Below are positions 33,848 to 45,500 of a stretch of 64,000 nucleotides of DNA, one piece after another; positions within the stretch are counted from its first letter, which is position 1; each line of letters opens with the position of its first letter. The DNA is taken from positions 682,001 through 746,000 of the forward strand of contig NC_089186.1 in assembly GCF_947507565.1 (NCBI RefSeq), given 5' to 3'. The position numbers and the translations under genes are program-made. Source of the stretch: Oscarella lobularis (lineage: Eukaryota > Porifera > Homoscleromorpha > Homosclerophorida > Oscarellidae). Below the pieces are notes generated by a model that made no database searches, was not told where the DNA came from, and worked only from the letters and a program-made list of their open reading frames with translations.

Positions 33848-34353
33848 GCTTTTGTGTTCAATTAAGCAAAACGTTATATCTCTTTGTTTCTGTTATTTAT
33901 TTTATCCGCGTTCAGGAGGTACTGTATTAGTTAGTAGTAATCCATTTACTATTAGTGTCTATGCTGAGCACCGCAGAGCTGGTCAATCGTTTTGATTGAA
34001 ATGTGAAGTTGCTGCCTGTGTGGTTTCGTAATTTTTTATGCATATACTATGTTTAGCTAAGGATACTGTTCATGATGAGTTCACGTAGCATCTAATTAAA
34101 ACGGGGTCTAACTCATCGGTTCTCGTAGTGCAACTCGCTCTTTCCATTTGTCCGGGAGATTTCGAATGAGTCACGTGGAACAACAGTTCGAGAAACTGGC
34201 CGCTTTGTGGGTCGAAGAAGCTTACTAGACGAACACGCGGCAGGAATCAAGCATAACAAGTCAGACTGGACGTAAACGTAGACATCTATTAGCGCTAGCC
34301 TTGTTCTCGTAGCCATCCGGGTCCACACTGTCGACAAAGTGCGTCGCGCGACG
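33848..34353. other. Intergenic between kinase and TRP genes, copy D
   Basis: No gene is seen. The sequence corresponds to 9339-9958 and ends at the conserved ACGATGTCTAGCGAAG start context of the TRP gene. Confidence 0.5.
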
Positions 34354-37300
34354 ATGTCTAGCGAAGAAACGATCCTGATCGAGCTCGATAATATCGAAGA
34401 AGACTCCAACGTCGGCAGTGACCCCATCTCCAGAGCGAATACGCCCACCGGCGTCGACGAAGCCGATCCTCAAATTCTCCTATTCGACGAACTGCAGAAC
34501 TTCGCCGAAGGCCAAGCGAATCGAATTGCGAGACACATCGACAACGGAGCGAAAGTCGAGCACCTCTACGAAGACGATCGAACGACGCTGCACGTTCTGT
34601 TCGCCGCCTTCTCGGCGTCCGACGAAGACGGCGAAACGAAGAGGCGGTCTTGCGTAGAATGTATGAGTCAGAGACCAATAGTGCGATCACGCTAATAAAT
34701 TTAATTAAATTAATTAATATAATTAACTAATATAATTAATCAATTAATTGGGTTCAATGTGAACGCACTATGATATTAATGTTCTTTTTTTCGATGCAGC
34801 CATTCGAACTCTTCTCGATCGTGGTGCTGATCCGACGGCGATCTCTTACTCTTGTGATCGGCCTGTGCTTCATGAGGCCGTCATGAACATTTGTCCTGTT
34901 GAGGGCTTGGAGATTCTCTTGTCGGCGCCTGGGGTGTCCTTTGGAGTCGACAGTCGAAAAGGAGGCTCCGTGCTTCATGTTTTGGTTCGTACTCTGTGAC
35001 GTGTTAATGCATATTCGTCGTCCTTAGGGCAAGAGCGGAGTTTTAGTTGGCTAATTACGACATGTTTATCGCGCTTCGGTTAGCGTTTTTCAATATCTCT
35101 TGCTCTAGCTGGATTCTCGCGAGTCATTTGATATGGACTACGTCGAATATTTAATTGACCAAGGCGCTGATTTGGAATCAACTGTCATCGAGTACGGCTC
35201 TTCCAATCACAATAATAAGAATAAGAAATTTATCTAGGCGGACTCCTCTTGATGCGATGGCTGCAATGGATGACGAAAAGGCTGGACCGTTGATTGATTT
35301 TGTCCAGCGAAAGAGACCTCAACTGCTGAGAAAACACGCCGACTCTATGCTTCGTCATGCCTTTTCGTCAGGGAGACTGGCAACAGTCAAGGTTAATTAA
35401 GATGCATGGTAGATTTAATAGTGTCATGTTATTCCAAAGAGGCTGGCGTCCATAAAGGGAAGGCAATTGTACGTCTCTCACAACCTCTTAGTGTGCACGT
35501 TCACTTCAAAAGACAGTAGCTTTTATTTTTCTAACAGCTAAAGACTGCCTAATGCCACGTTTCTTTTCTAGCTTCTTCTAAAGAAAGGAGCGATTGTGTC
35601 TCGAGCAAGTGGCAACGGAGACGGCGAACCGTTGCTATTTTCAGCTGTGAGATCCCCGTGCTCGTCATTTGCAAAATTCAATCTTTTACGTCGACTCGAA
35701 GTTGACATCAAAGTGACTGACACGAGGTCGAGAAACATTGTACACATCGCGGCAGAATGCGGGCGTTTTCGCATCATGAAACGCGCCATGGAGCTCGGCG
35801 TGAGCCCCCTCGATGCAGACGATGACGGATGTTTTCCAATGCACCTCGTATCTCGTTCAGATTACGGAGAGATGAGCGACCGCCTGAGATGTCTGAGTTA
35901 TCTCATTGAGAATAACGCGTCTGTCGATGTAAAGAACAAGCGAAATGAATCGCCTTTGTTTCTCGCGCTTCAAACAAAAGCGAAGAAATTTATTGAGCGT
36001 CTCGTTCAGGCCGGAGCGATGTTGGCCGATTCCAAACTGAAGTGTCTTCAGTACGACGAAGTGACTCTTCTCAGCGATCCCCAAGTGATTCTGGTTGCGT
36101 CGAAACCTCTCGATATGATGCTTCGACTAGGAGAGCTTTTCGCCAAGTGCGCCAAACGCGACGAATCGCATCGCGGCGAGTTTCTCACTTTGTCCAACGA
36201 CATGGAGCGTCTCGCCGTGGAGATGATGGATAAGGCCAAGTGGAGTGCCAATGATATTATGAGCAATTTCTTTACTCGCGGTATAGAAGCCGAGCAAAAG
36301 CTGGTAAGCGAATTTATACGCACTGTTATTCCTGGTTGCTACCATATATGTATGTCTATGAGGCCGCTTTGCCCTAAGCCCTAAATTCCTGTAATGTCTA
36401 GGCGGATAGATTTTTCGTGCACACCTATCTACACTACATTGTTCGTTTTCTTTGTGTTCGGTATTGCCGGAAGACCGCTTGTAGTAGGCAAGTAGAGTTT
36501 AGAGCGACGCGTTAAGTTCATGGAGTAGGAGCCTTGATCTATTCTCCCAATTGCAGAATTTCGATTTGAGGACCTTTGTTTTATTAATTAAATGAACGTT
36601 TAGGTTAATTAACGAATCGAGTGATGCTAGTGACAAATGAAGTCGGGTGTGATGCCATGCAGGGCGGTTGCCTTAGCAGATCCATATCTACAAAATCGTT
36701 CTCACCTAAGAAGAGCCTCGCTATATGACATTTGCTTGCTTATCAGGTGTTCCCCAAGCAGCGTTAGTTTTGGCGTAACACATTCTTAATTAATGTAAAT
36801 GTCATTATCGTTGTCGATGTAGATTCTCGACAATTTTCAGTTACGGTGCTATTAGCCTTGAGCTGAGAACATACCCTGTATTAAACTCACACAGTTAGCT
36901 TAGGCGGGGCTTGGCCGTTACTTACTATACTGGGTTTCAGTGGGGACAGTTCACTCCTTTATACTATAACGTTCTACTTTAGTTTATTTCTAGCCCTCCG
37001 GTTCAGGAGAAGATGAAGTTCTACTGGTACGGCGATAGAGGTGAAATGAAAAAGCGGCAATACATGTACAAGGTTCCCTTGTTTCTAATGAAGACGTTTC
37101 TTCTTCCCTTCTTTCTCATTATCTTGCTTCCGTGTCGCCAATGCGACTACAGAAGTCTTTCCAGAAAATCGATGAGAACCGTAGAGCCGTGCATTGCTTA
37201 CGTCGCCAACGCCGTCACGTATCTCCTCTTCGTCGTTCTTCTCATCGCCAACGTCTCTCTCAAGTCGAACACCGTTGCCCCAGCAACGTCGCCAAGCGTT

Positions 37301-38981
37301 CTCGATTGGATCGTCTTTGTCTTCGTCGTCGCTCTCCTTTTCCAAGATATCTATCAAGCGTACGGTCATGGAAGGGCTGCGATAAACTATAGAGCAAATT
37401 TAGGCAATGTCGTCGACTTGTTTCTCGTCTTCACTTTTATCACCTACTACGTTCTTCTATTCGTCGGCTACTATGCTATTGATGATGGTTTCGAAGTGAT
37501 TCGCGCATCGTTTCACGTTCTCGGCTTCGCCTCTCTCATCAGCATCGTACGATTTTTATCCTATCTACAAGCTCACTCTGTCCTTGGACCAATACAGCTG
37601 TCCTTCGTCGGAATTTTGTACGACGTCGTACTCTTTCACATTATATTGGGTACGTTCTTGATTGGCTTTGCCGTCTGCATAACGAGCGTCTATTCGGCTC
37701 CGGTGAAAAGTCCGGGTGCGCCGGCGAACGCCACCGTACACGATGAAGTGTCAGGGTAAGAATCAAAAGTTAGAATGTACAGGGGGGCATTAGTCTATAG
37801 ATCATTTCTCCTTATAAGTGTATGTCATGTTTAGAATGTTGTCTTCTATAAAGATCCTATTCTGGTCTCTCTTTGGAGAATTTGACCTGTCGAGCTTTGA
37901 AGCCGAGCCACTGGAGGAAGCCGTTGGTATGACCATTCTCGCTCTGTGGTTGGTGCTTGCCGTCATCGTCCTGCTAAATATGTTGATTGCTTTGATTAGC
38001 AACTCGTTTCAAAGGGTCCAGGTATATTGGAATGTTATTAGTGCCAACACATCAGTTGTCACTTTCTCAGGATAATGCTGATATTGAGTGGAAGTTCGCT
38101 CGTGCCGTCATCATTCGCAACATCTGGAAATCTCCACCGATTCCTATTCCAATCAATATTTTTCATTTCGTGGCATTGCTTGTCTCAAACGTGTTCTGCA
38201 CTTTCTGTAAAGTAAAGCGTTATGTTATGGACGGAGGGCTTTCACGATTGACGTATTTCATGTCAATCTTTCTTTAGCGTTCTTCTGACGTTGCGAAATG
38301 TGTGTACGATGATGTCGCCCATCACGAAGGCATTCGAGAGAAATTTCGAGAAAAAATCGAGAAAGCCGAAGAAGAATGTGTTCAAAGAAAAGATCTTAAC
38401 AAACTGAGGAAGCACTTGGACAAACAAATTAGTACGCTAAAAGTAAGTTCATGCACTGGTTAAGTATTCAGTGTATACATGCAGTGTATAATTCATTTGT
38501 GCAATTTTTCCGTCTATAGGCAGTAGCTTTTGGATCGAATCCCAAAACAGTTCCTTACGAGAGCGGGTCAGAGGATTCTGACAAAAACGGCACTTCTCAA
38601 TCTGCTCATCCGGCACAGCCGGTGTCAGAATTTCAAGAGAAAGTCGTCGCGGCGAAAAGAGGATCGAGACCGCGTTCTGCGCCAAGGGCGGATGACGATG
38701 ATAATGATGAGGAAGAGATGTTGCGAAGTGGACTGAAGTCTCCAAGCCATTCTAGCGTAACGCCATCTCGAGCAGAGGGAGACGCCGCTCGAGAATTTTT
38801 AGAGGGATTGCGGCAACTCCGGGAAAGCTTTCAGGTGAGCTTCAAAGAGCATCAGTTGGAGATTCAAGAAAGCCTTCGAAATCTTCAGTCGGAGTTTCAG
38901 GAAAGCGTTCGAAATCTTCAGTCGGAGTTTCTCGAGCGGCAAGCCAAGGTTGCAGGTTTCACTTATATGGATTCGAAATAG
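34354..38981 (+). CDS. Ankyrin - TRP channel (TRPC-like), copy D, intact
   Basis: Ten exons: 34354-34660, 34800-34984, 35109-35191, 35238-35391, 35572-36303, 37007-37755, 37835-38021, 38071-38211, 38278-38442 and 38520-38981. They total 3165 bases, or 1054 residues, with every phase matching copy A. Residues 1-487 hold degenerate ankyrin repeats. Residues 488-736 contain the S1-S5 hydrophobic segments (for example VLDWIVFVFVVALLFQ and VVDLFLVFTFITYYVLLF). Residues 737-799 hold the pore region LFWSLFGEFD and S6 LLNMLIALISNSFQ. Residues 800-846 begin with the TRP domain QDNADIEWKFARA. The tail has an acidic patch and a coiled coil of repeated FQES/LRNLQSE units. The TRPC assignment rests on the NADIEWKFARA block and the S6 end. 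Ion selectivity and gating cannot be read from sequence. Intron 5 (703 bases) is much longer than the others and strongly conserved between copies. Confidence 0.88.
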
Positions 38982-39960
38982 GGTTTTTGCCTTCTAATCC
39001 TATACCTCATCACGTTTACACAGCGTTTTCTTCCAGTTTGGGCAACTGTTAGCTAGCCTCCTTCCTCGTTGTCTTTCACTTTTATTGATTTAGTCATAGG
39101 CCCTTAGTCTGTAACAAATGCATGTATTACCTGCTGTAGGCTAGCATATTAAACGCCAACATAGAAGCACAGATATCTAGTAAGATTATCTAGCAGATAA
39201 TTAACTGTCAACGGGGTTCTATGTCATCGACCTTCTTTGGCACATAATTGTGGAGCACAAACACTTCGTTACTGTTCCGAGAGAGTTGACGGTCTGATAC
39301 ACCACCATTCGTCAGAGTGATCAATCGGTCTCCTTTGGCACGTGACTGTCAACTTACAATAACTCTGTAGCTCTGTCATAGTAACTGTCACATGTACATG
39401 TCAAAAAAGTGGGTCGATGACGCAGACAAATGTTACCAGACCTACGTAGAGTGAGCCGATGTTGCCTCCTGCTCCTGCTCCTGGAGGAATGAATCTGTTA
39501 CACATAACACGTCATTCATTACTTCCACATCCCGTATGCACGCTTCCTGATTCGCTTCCTTTCGCAAACAAAGCTCGCGTTCATCGCGTATCCAGCACGG
39601 CAAACGCCTTCAAAGGGATCTTAGCAGCTGTGAAAGGCGAAGCGACTTGCATCGGACTTCATAGCGAAGCGTCGTAAGCGTTTCTCGGCGCTCGCCTATA
39701 ATGCGATCCAAAAGCACTTTCGATTTATGCGAAAAGAAGATTCTTAGACTCTAAGCGTACGTTTGTCACGAATTTCAGCTGGATTTCTTCATTGCTTTCT
39801 TAGGTTCGAAGTTCCTTATCGAGGCCACGCCTACTTTATGGAGCCTTGTCCCTTGTGTAGTGGTGAGTCGAAGAGAATATTAGATACCTCAAGGAGCCCC
39901 GCACTTACTCAGATTTTCCTAGCAATAAGAAACACTTAGAGACAGAAGTTTAGGAACGCA
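38982..39960. repeat. 3-prime flank of copy D
   Basis: Bases 38982-39412 match the flank of copy A, and 39520-39930 match the flank of copy B. It contains a small open frame (39459-39677) that ends VKGEATCIGLHSEAS and a stop, parallel to 22.53-22.61 kb. Beyond about 39930 similarity to B ends. Confidence 0.5.
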
Positions 39961-40274
39961 CCTGCAGTTTGGTAACTAATTAATAGTACTCACTATGGGC
40001 TTGCTGCAAAAGAACAAAGGCCACCTATAACCATCTCAGTTATACAGCGTACTTAGATTAGGAAATTAAGTACTCTTTTCTAGTGAGTATTCTTTTGATT
40101 TTTTCCTCGAAGGTGTTCAATAGGAAGCATTCTGGAGAACGACGGAATTCATCTCCGTTTAGGACAGGCCCTTTGAAGCGATCGTCGTCACCCGAACTTT
40201 CCAAGTATGGATGGTCATCTTTTTCCGTCTTTTTTTTGTAGGCACTTCTGTGAAGCTTTTTGATGTCATCGTTC
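39961..40274. other. No gene recognised
   Basis: A minus-strand open frame (40276-40058) with a charged sequence exists, but nothing supports it as coding. Confidence 0.3.
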
Positions 40275-40610
40275 ACCTCTGGGCCTCGAGGTGACTAAAC
40301 TAAATCGGCCCAACTCTTAAGCCCGAGAGGTTAAATGTGGCTCGAAGGCAGGGGAGCACAACTCCTACTCCAGTGGCATGAGTGTTAAACTGCCACCCCA
40401 CTTGGGCAAGACGCGGTGGGTTACAACAGCGGTCCCCCTGGAACCAGGCCGTCAGCACTCACATCCGAGCGCTGCCGGTCCCAGGCGTCCGAGCCGGGAG
40501 ACTAAACAGGCTCTAACTCCGACGGGGGAGTAGTGAGGTTGACCCCCACCCAACTGAAGCCTGTAGGGGCCCCCTGCGGCCCGTGCAGGTGGACAGCGAA
40601 AATAAAAGGA
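40275..40610. other. GC-rich structured island of unknown nature
   Basis: The base composition jumps sharply: C/G runs, CCCCACTTGGG, GGTCCCCCTGGAACCAGG, CCGGTCCCAGG and GACGGGGGAGTAGTG. Short complementary segments such as CTCCTACTCC and GGGGGAGTAG, or AACTGCCACC and GGTGGGTT, suggest a folded RNA or the 5-prime region of a retroelement. The edges are sharp (CACCTCTGGGCC on the left, GACAGCGAAAATAAAAGG on the right). No clear long reading frame is present and no RNA family was recognised. Confidence 0.4.
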
Positions 40611-42560
40611 CCTATGCGCAATTTTTTTCAGTATATCCGGTTTACGTCCGGGTTTTATTGAATAAAATCATAAAACCTATTAGGTGCGTGCAACAGCGAT
40701 GCGACATGATGCAAACGAGACCCTCTGCACAGAGGGCCCCGGAGCAGTTTTCAATGTAACATGTACCCTAAGGGTCATGCTCAGGACCCTTTTGCCTACG
40801 TCACTATACGTAACGAAATTGGAAAAAAATGACTAAAAAATTTGGTGGTCTCTGGAGTCTCTTCTATCTTCGATTGATTTCTTTCGTCTCGAGAAGAGCG
40901 CATGAGTGACCAAGGCTAAATCCAATGCTTCTCGTCCATTCCATGGGCCCCTTCCAATTTGTCCGATGTTCGTCTATTCGCTAGAATAGAAGATCCGAAA
41001 TACAACGAGAAAGGACCCTCTACAGTGTACCCCTCCTCGTATAATAAACGCTTGTGCAACTGGGAAAAAAATCAAAGCATTTCAGCCGTGCGCAAACAGT
41101 AATAAAGTAACGCGGAATTAATTAATAGAGCGACGACGGGGAAAAGGAAGACTACTACGATTGAGAGAGATTTTACACTACTCCAACGGCTGGGTCACGT
41201 CCCTCCTCCAGATCCCTCCCCCACGTAGACGGAGGGCTTGCTCTTGTTGAACGATTCGTTTTTCTGCCTCGAATTTTTTGTTGTCATGTCATCCTAGTCG
41301 CCTTGATTATTTCTGCGAAACTTGTAAATCAATTACTGTACTTGCCTACGTTTTGGTCGACGTGACGTGTTCTCTCTGATCAGATTGTCGCGTTGCACTT
41401 CGTCCACTACAAAGTCAACTGTTCCTCTCTATATTAAGAGTTTAATGATTTTTTATCTTACCTGTCTGAATACGTACAGTGTTCCAAAAACGCCTCCAAG
41501 ACGTAAGCAATAACGAAGTAGAAGCCACCTGGGGCCCACTAGAACATAATCCACTCACAGAGAACGTTTTTATGAGTGCGACGCCAACTGCTCCTTTAAA
41601 AGACCACTGCAGTGGAGAGACCCAGTCCAGCATTGCCTTTATAAAAAATTCAATTATTATTTGATATTCGTGTGCAAGGTTTCTTACGACCATCTAACCG
41701 AATCTGAGAAAAAGCACCACTCTAAATATGTTGCATAATGTGAAAACGCCTGGAATTCAGATCTTAAATATGCATTTATGACGTCATGGCGTATTCTCAC
41801 CGTCCCACGTTCCAAAACGAATTGGTTCGCGTATGAAAAAGTTCGTTTTCCACCACGGTTTATCCTTGTCCTGTGTATGAGGAAGCTTAGCGTGTGGGGG
41901 CGGGGCTCTCCAGCGATCTTACCTCGCAAAATAACTCGCTGTCCTCATCGTCGATCGCTTGTTATGCAAATTTCAGGCAACGATCTTCCGCTTGAGCGAC
42001 GTTGCGACGCGGGCGCCAACTCGGGCGACGCAGAAATCGGAGGGAACGGCTCGAGTTCTAACGTTTCCGCCATGGGGACCCCGTTCGACAATTCTCGCTC
42101 TTTTACTGCGTTGATTGCAGGCTTTATAAAGCCATCTAGACAGGGTTAGATCTATTTATTAGTTTATCAGCCTTCTCAGACGTCTTTTACCTCGATTCGT
42201 CGCGTCTTGAGCTAATTCACTAACATTTACGCACTTTCACGCTTCGAAAACGAAGCGACCAATCTAAAAGTGCGTGAAACTAACGAGGAATCGTAGAAAA
42301 AAAGGAGAAAGGCTTACTTCTTTCTTTATTCGGATCACGTGGTATTTCGAGATGTCTAAGGGATAAGTGCATACAGAAAATAAAATTAAAAGGAGTAGCA
42401 ATATCTAACAAGACTGACGAAGGATTCGAACTAAAACAATGATCGAAATAAGCAAACTAGAAGCACGACTTGACTAATTTGAAAATCGCCAAACAAGCAA
42501 AATGAAATGTACAGTACTCAATTTACTTGAGTACATTTCCGCGGTTCTCACGCAAACCGC
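40611..42560. other. Long stretch without a confident gene
   Basis: No family was recognised. A 42-codon minus-strand frame (42073-41945) starts MAETLELEPFPP and has a coding-like composition, but no continuation exon was found. A plus-strand open stretch spans 41778-42147 without recognisable similarity. Confidence 0.35.
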
Positions 42561-42579
42561 CTCAAAAGCCGCGAGAAGA

Positions 42580-45500
42580 TTGTCTACTCACTCCGAGTCT
42601 CCAAACAGCTTCCACGTTTCCAGGACCTTGAACATAAATACCACGTTTCCGCCATGCGATTTACGAATGTCATCAAGAGCATCAGGGCAGAGATAAACCG
42701 CAATTTCTTCCCATTTTGATCCTTTGAGAACCGCACAAGCTTGCATCAACTTCACTGAAACCAATTCTTCATCCGCCGGAAATACCCCTACTCACAAAAA
42801 TTGATAAGCGAATATTACACAGTAATTGTGTAGAATTTCCGTACTTTTAGAGGACGACGTAGCCATGACATTAACGACTGGACGTGTGTCCTGAAAAACT
42901 CACGTAAGTACAGGGCTTCCCAAACTACAACTATACAACAAAACACAGCCACAAATACCTTTACAGATACGTGATGCCTAGTCCCAAGCGTGCTCGGAAA
43001 TGAAGCTTCGCCGCTATCAGCGACTGTGTCCTAGAGTAAATAGTTTCCTCACCGTAAAATCAATAGACGATTTTTTACCTTCTCTTCAGTCTCAATAATT
43101 ATAGCCAAAAGACCAACAGGAGAGTAATGACGTCGTTTAGGACGAACTGAGAAAAGGACGTGATCGAAAGCTTTCTTCTTTACTTCCGTCTCAACGTCAG
43201 CCACAGAGTAGATTGCCGGATCTTCGTCGAGCTGTTTCAGATGCTTGCTGTCCAAGTAGAACCAGTTCAGAATTAATAACTCCTGGGCTCCTCTCGTCGC
43301 ACACTCGCATTATCATGTCTTTAATTTCGGTCAGGAACTCCTTCGCCACTTCCTCGCAGGCTCTTTTGCTTGACCAACGAAGAATGATATCGATGCAACA
43401 GTGTCCCTTTTTTATTCCTAATTCTATGCGACATTCAACAACGTTGTCGTCGACAATTCTCACTAATTTGACGCCGTTTTTCCACGCGTCGCGACTTGTT
43501 GACTCCATCCGAGAGCAGCGAGATTGAAAGACGACGAATGACGACGGCGAGATGATGTCAACGGGAAGAGAGCACTCGTATCGCTGGCCACGATACACGT
43601 CAAACATTGGGTCTTCAATCCAGGCGTCGCGACGAATTGAATGCTGAAGAAGTGCGGGAATCTGATACTTGTTCTCTGGAGACTTTTCTACCTCAATGCA
43701 CAGATCTAGACAAAGAAGAACTCGAATCGCTTCTTCGACTGTCACCGGTGTTCCACTCTTTTTGAGCTCGCGTCTAAATGCTGTCAAAGCTGATTCGATG
43801 TCTTTCAACGACACTTCACCATCTTCTTGAGACGGCATCCCAAACGGAAAGTATGATGGAGCGAGGAGTGGGCCGATGACGTTATGACACAACCAGAGCG
43901 GTCGAGGACAAATTTGAGGATCAAGATTCACAATCTATGCGACAATAAAAACCTGGAATAATATGAGTTTCATTTCTTACTATTCCAGATGAGTCGAGAT
44001 AATCAACACAGACTTTTCTCTCGTCTTCATGTTTGAAAGTGATGCCGGCGTCTTCCACAACCCACTTCTCAAATTCTTGTGACGTCAGAAAATTGCCCAA
44101 CGGATACTTTCTTTTGTCGTCAGGAAGGCAGAGCTTTCGTTCAATGACATGGCAAAACTTGGGCACGTCATCGGCTTCCTGCATGTAAAAATAGCGTTAC
44201 AATTACATACATGAGAGACAATAGGCGCTTCTGCAGTACCTAGAGCATTAGTTCACGAATTTCTTTCAGCTTTTGTCGGAAGTCATTCATACGAACTGAA
44301 TCGCTTTCACTGCAATCCATTTCGAACATTTGTAAAATTTCAAACGTGTCTTTGAAATCATCCTGGAGAGTTTCGGTGACTCTTTTCAGCCGAAAACTTA
44401 CTTCAATTCCCGCCTCCTCTTCAAAAGCAATTAAATTAAAAACGATGAAAAGACGAAGACGTAATTTCAAAAGCGTGCCAAGGGCAGCCTTCAAAAACGC
44501 GCACCAATAGCGCCCAATCTCCAGGAGAACGCTTTCCGACGTCATATGTTGCCCATCGCGAAAGCGAAGAACGAGAACGAAGACCGTATTCGACTGCCGG
44601 AAGAAGAGACCATGTGCGCCGTGGAATGTCGGTTGGGCGCCAAAGTCCCACGTTGATCCTTTGCCAACTCCTGAAATTTCACGAATGTGAATTTCAACGC
44701 CCGGTGTACGATCTTCCTCCTTGGGTGGGGGAAGACCAAGTCGAAGAAGAGAATTGACAAGCGTAGTTTTCCCCGCCATTTCACGGCCAATAACGCAGAA
44801 TTTAATAGAATCCGGACGAACCTTTTCTCGCTGAAGAGCAGAAAATCGGGCGGTGTGCTATTAAAATAATTACATACGAAACTGAATTAAAATGATGACG
44901 TACGTAATATTGCCGGAGGAGAGCTCTTGTTTCACCATCTTGGGCGATCTCGTAAGGCGTCTTTCCGTCCTAAAATTCACGTTTATTACTTCGCAATAGA
45001 AGAAACCAGTCACCTCGTCTTGACACATGACGTCACAACCCTTCTCAATCAATAGATCAATAATTGACTTGTCTATCCCTCTAGGGTTCTTTGCAGCCAG
45101 ATGCATGGCATTTTGTTTGTTCTACAAAGATTCGAATAGAGAACGAGTGAGAAATGAAAACTCTGACTAACCTTATCTCTGGCAGAAACGTCTGCTCCTA
45201 ATTCAATTAGTTGCTGAATGACGACGAAAGAAGGACATTTATGACATGTGCGCAATAAGGGTGTCCTTCCCTTCTAAAAATAGATTTTCCAAACAACGTG
45301 CGAAATATCCCAGGAATGCAACCTTGTCAACAGGATTTATATCAATGCCTTTCTCAATGACAAGATATCGAAGAACATCTGTCACGTCATCTTCACACTT
45401 TGAGGCTTTAGCAGCGCAAAATAAAGCCGTCTTCCCTTTCTGAATAAAAAAGATAGTGATATGTTGATTGAATTTGTAGCAAATAAATGAAATCTCACGA

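Noticed and set aside
42502-42696. Plus-strand open frame as a gene
   Set aside because: It overlaps the minus-strand death-like exon of the ROCO gene, which has recognisable sequence.
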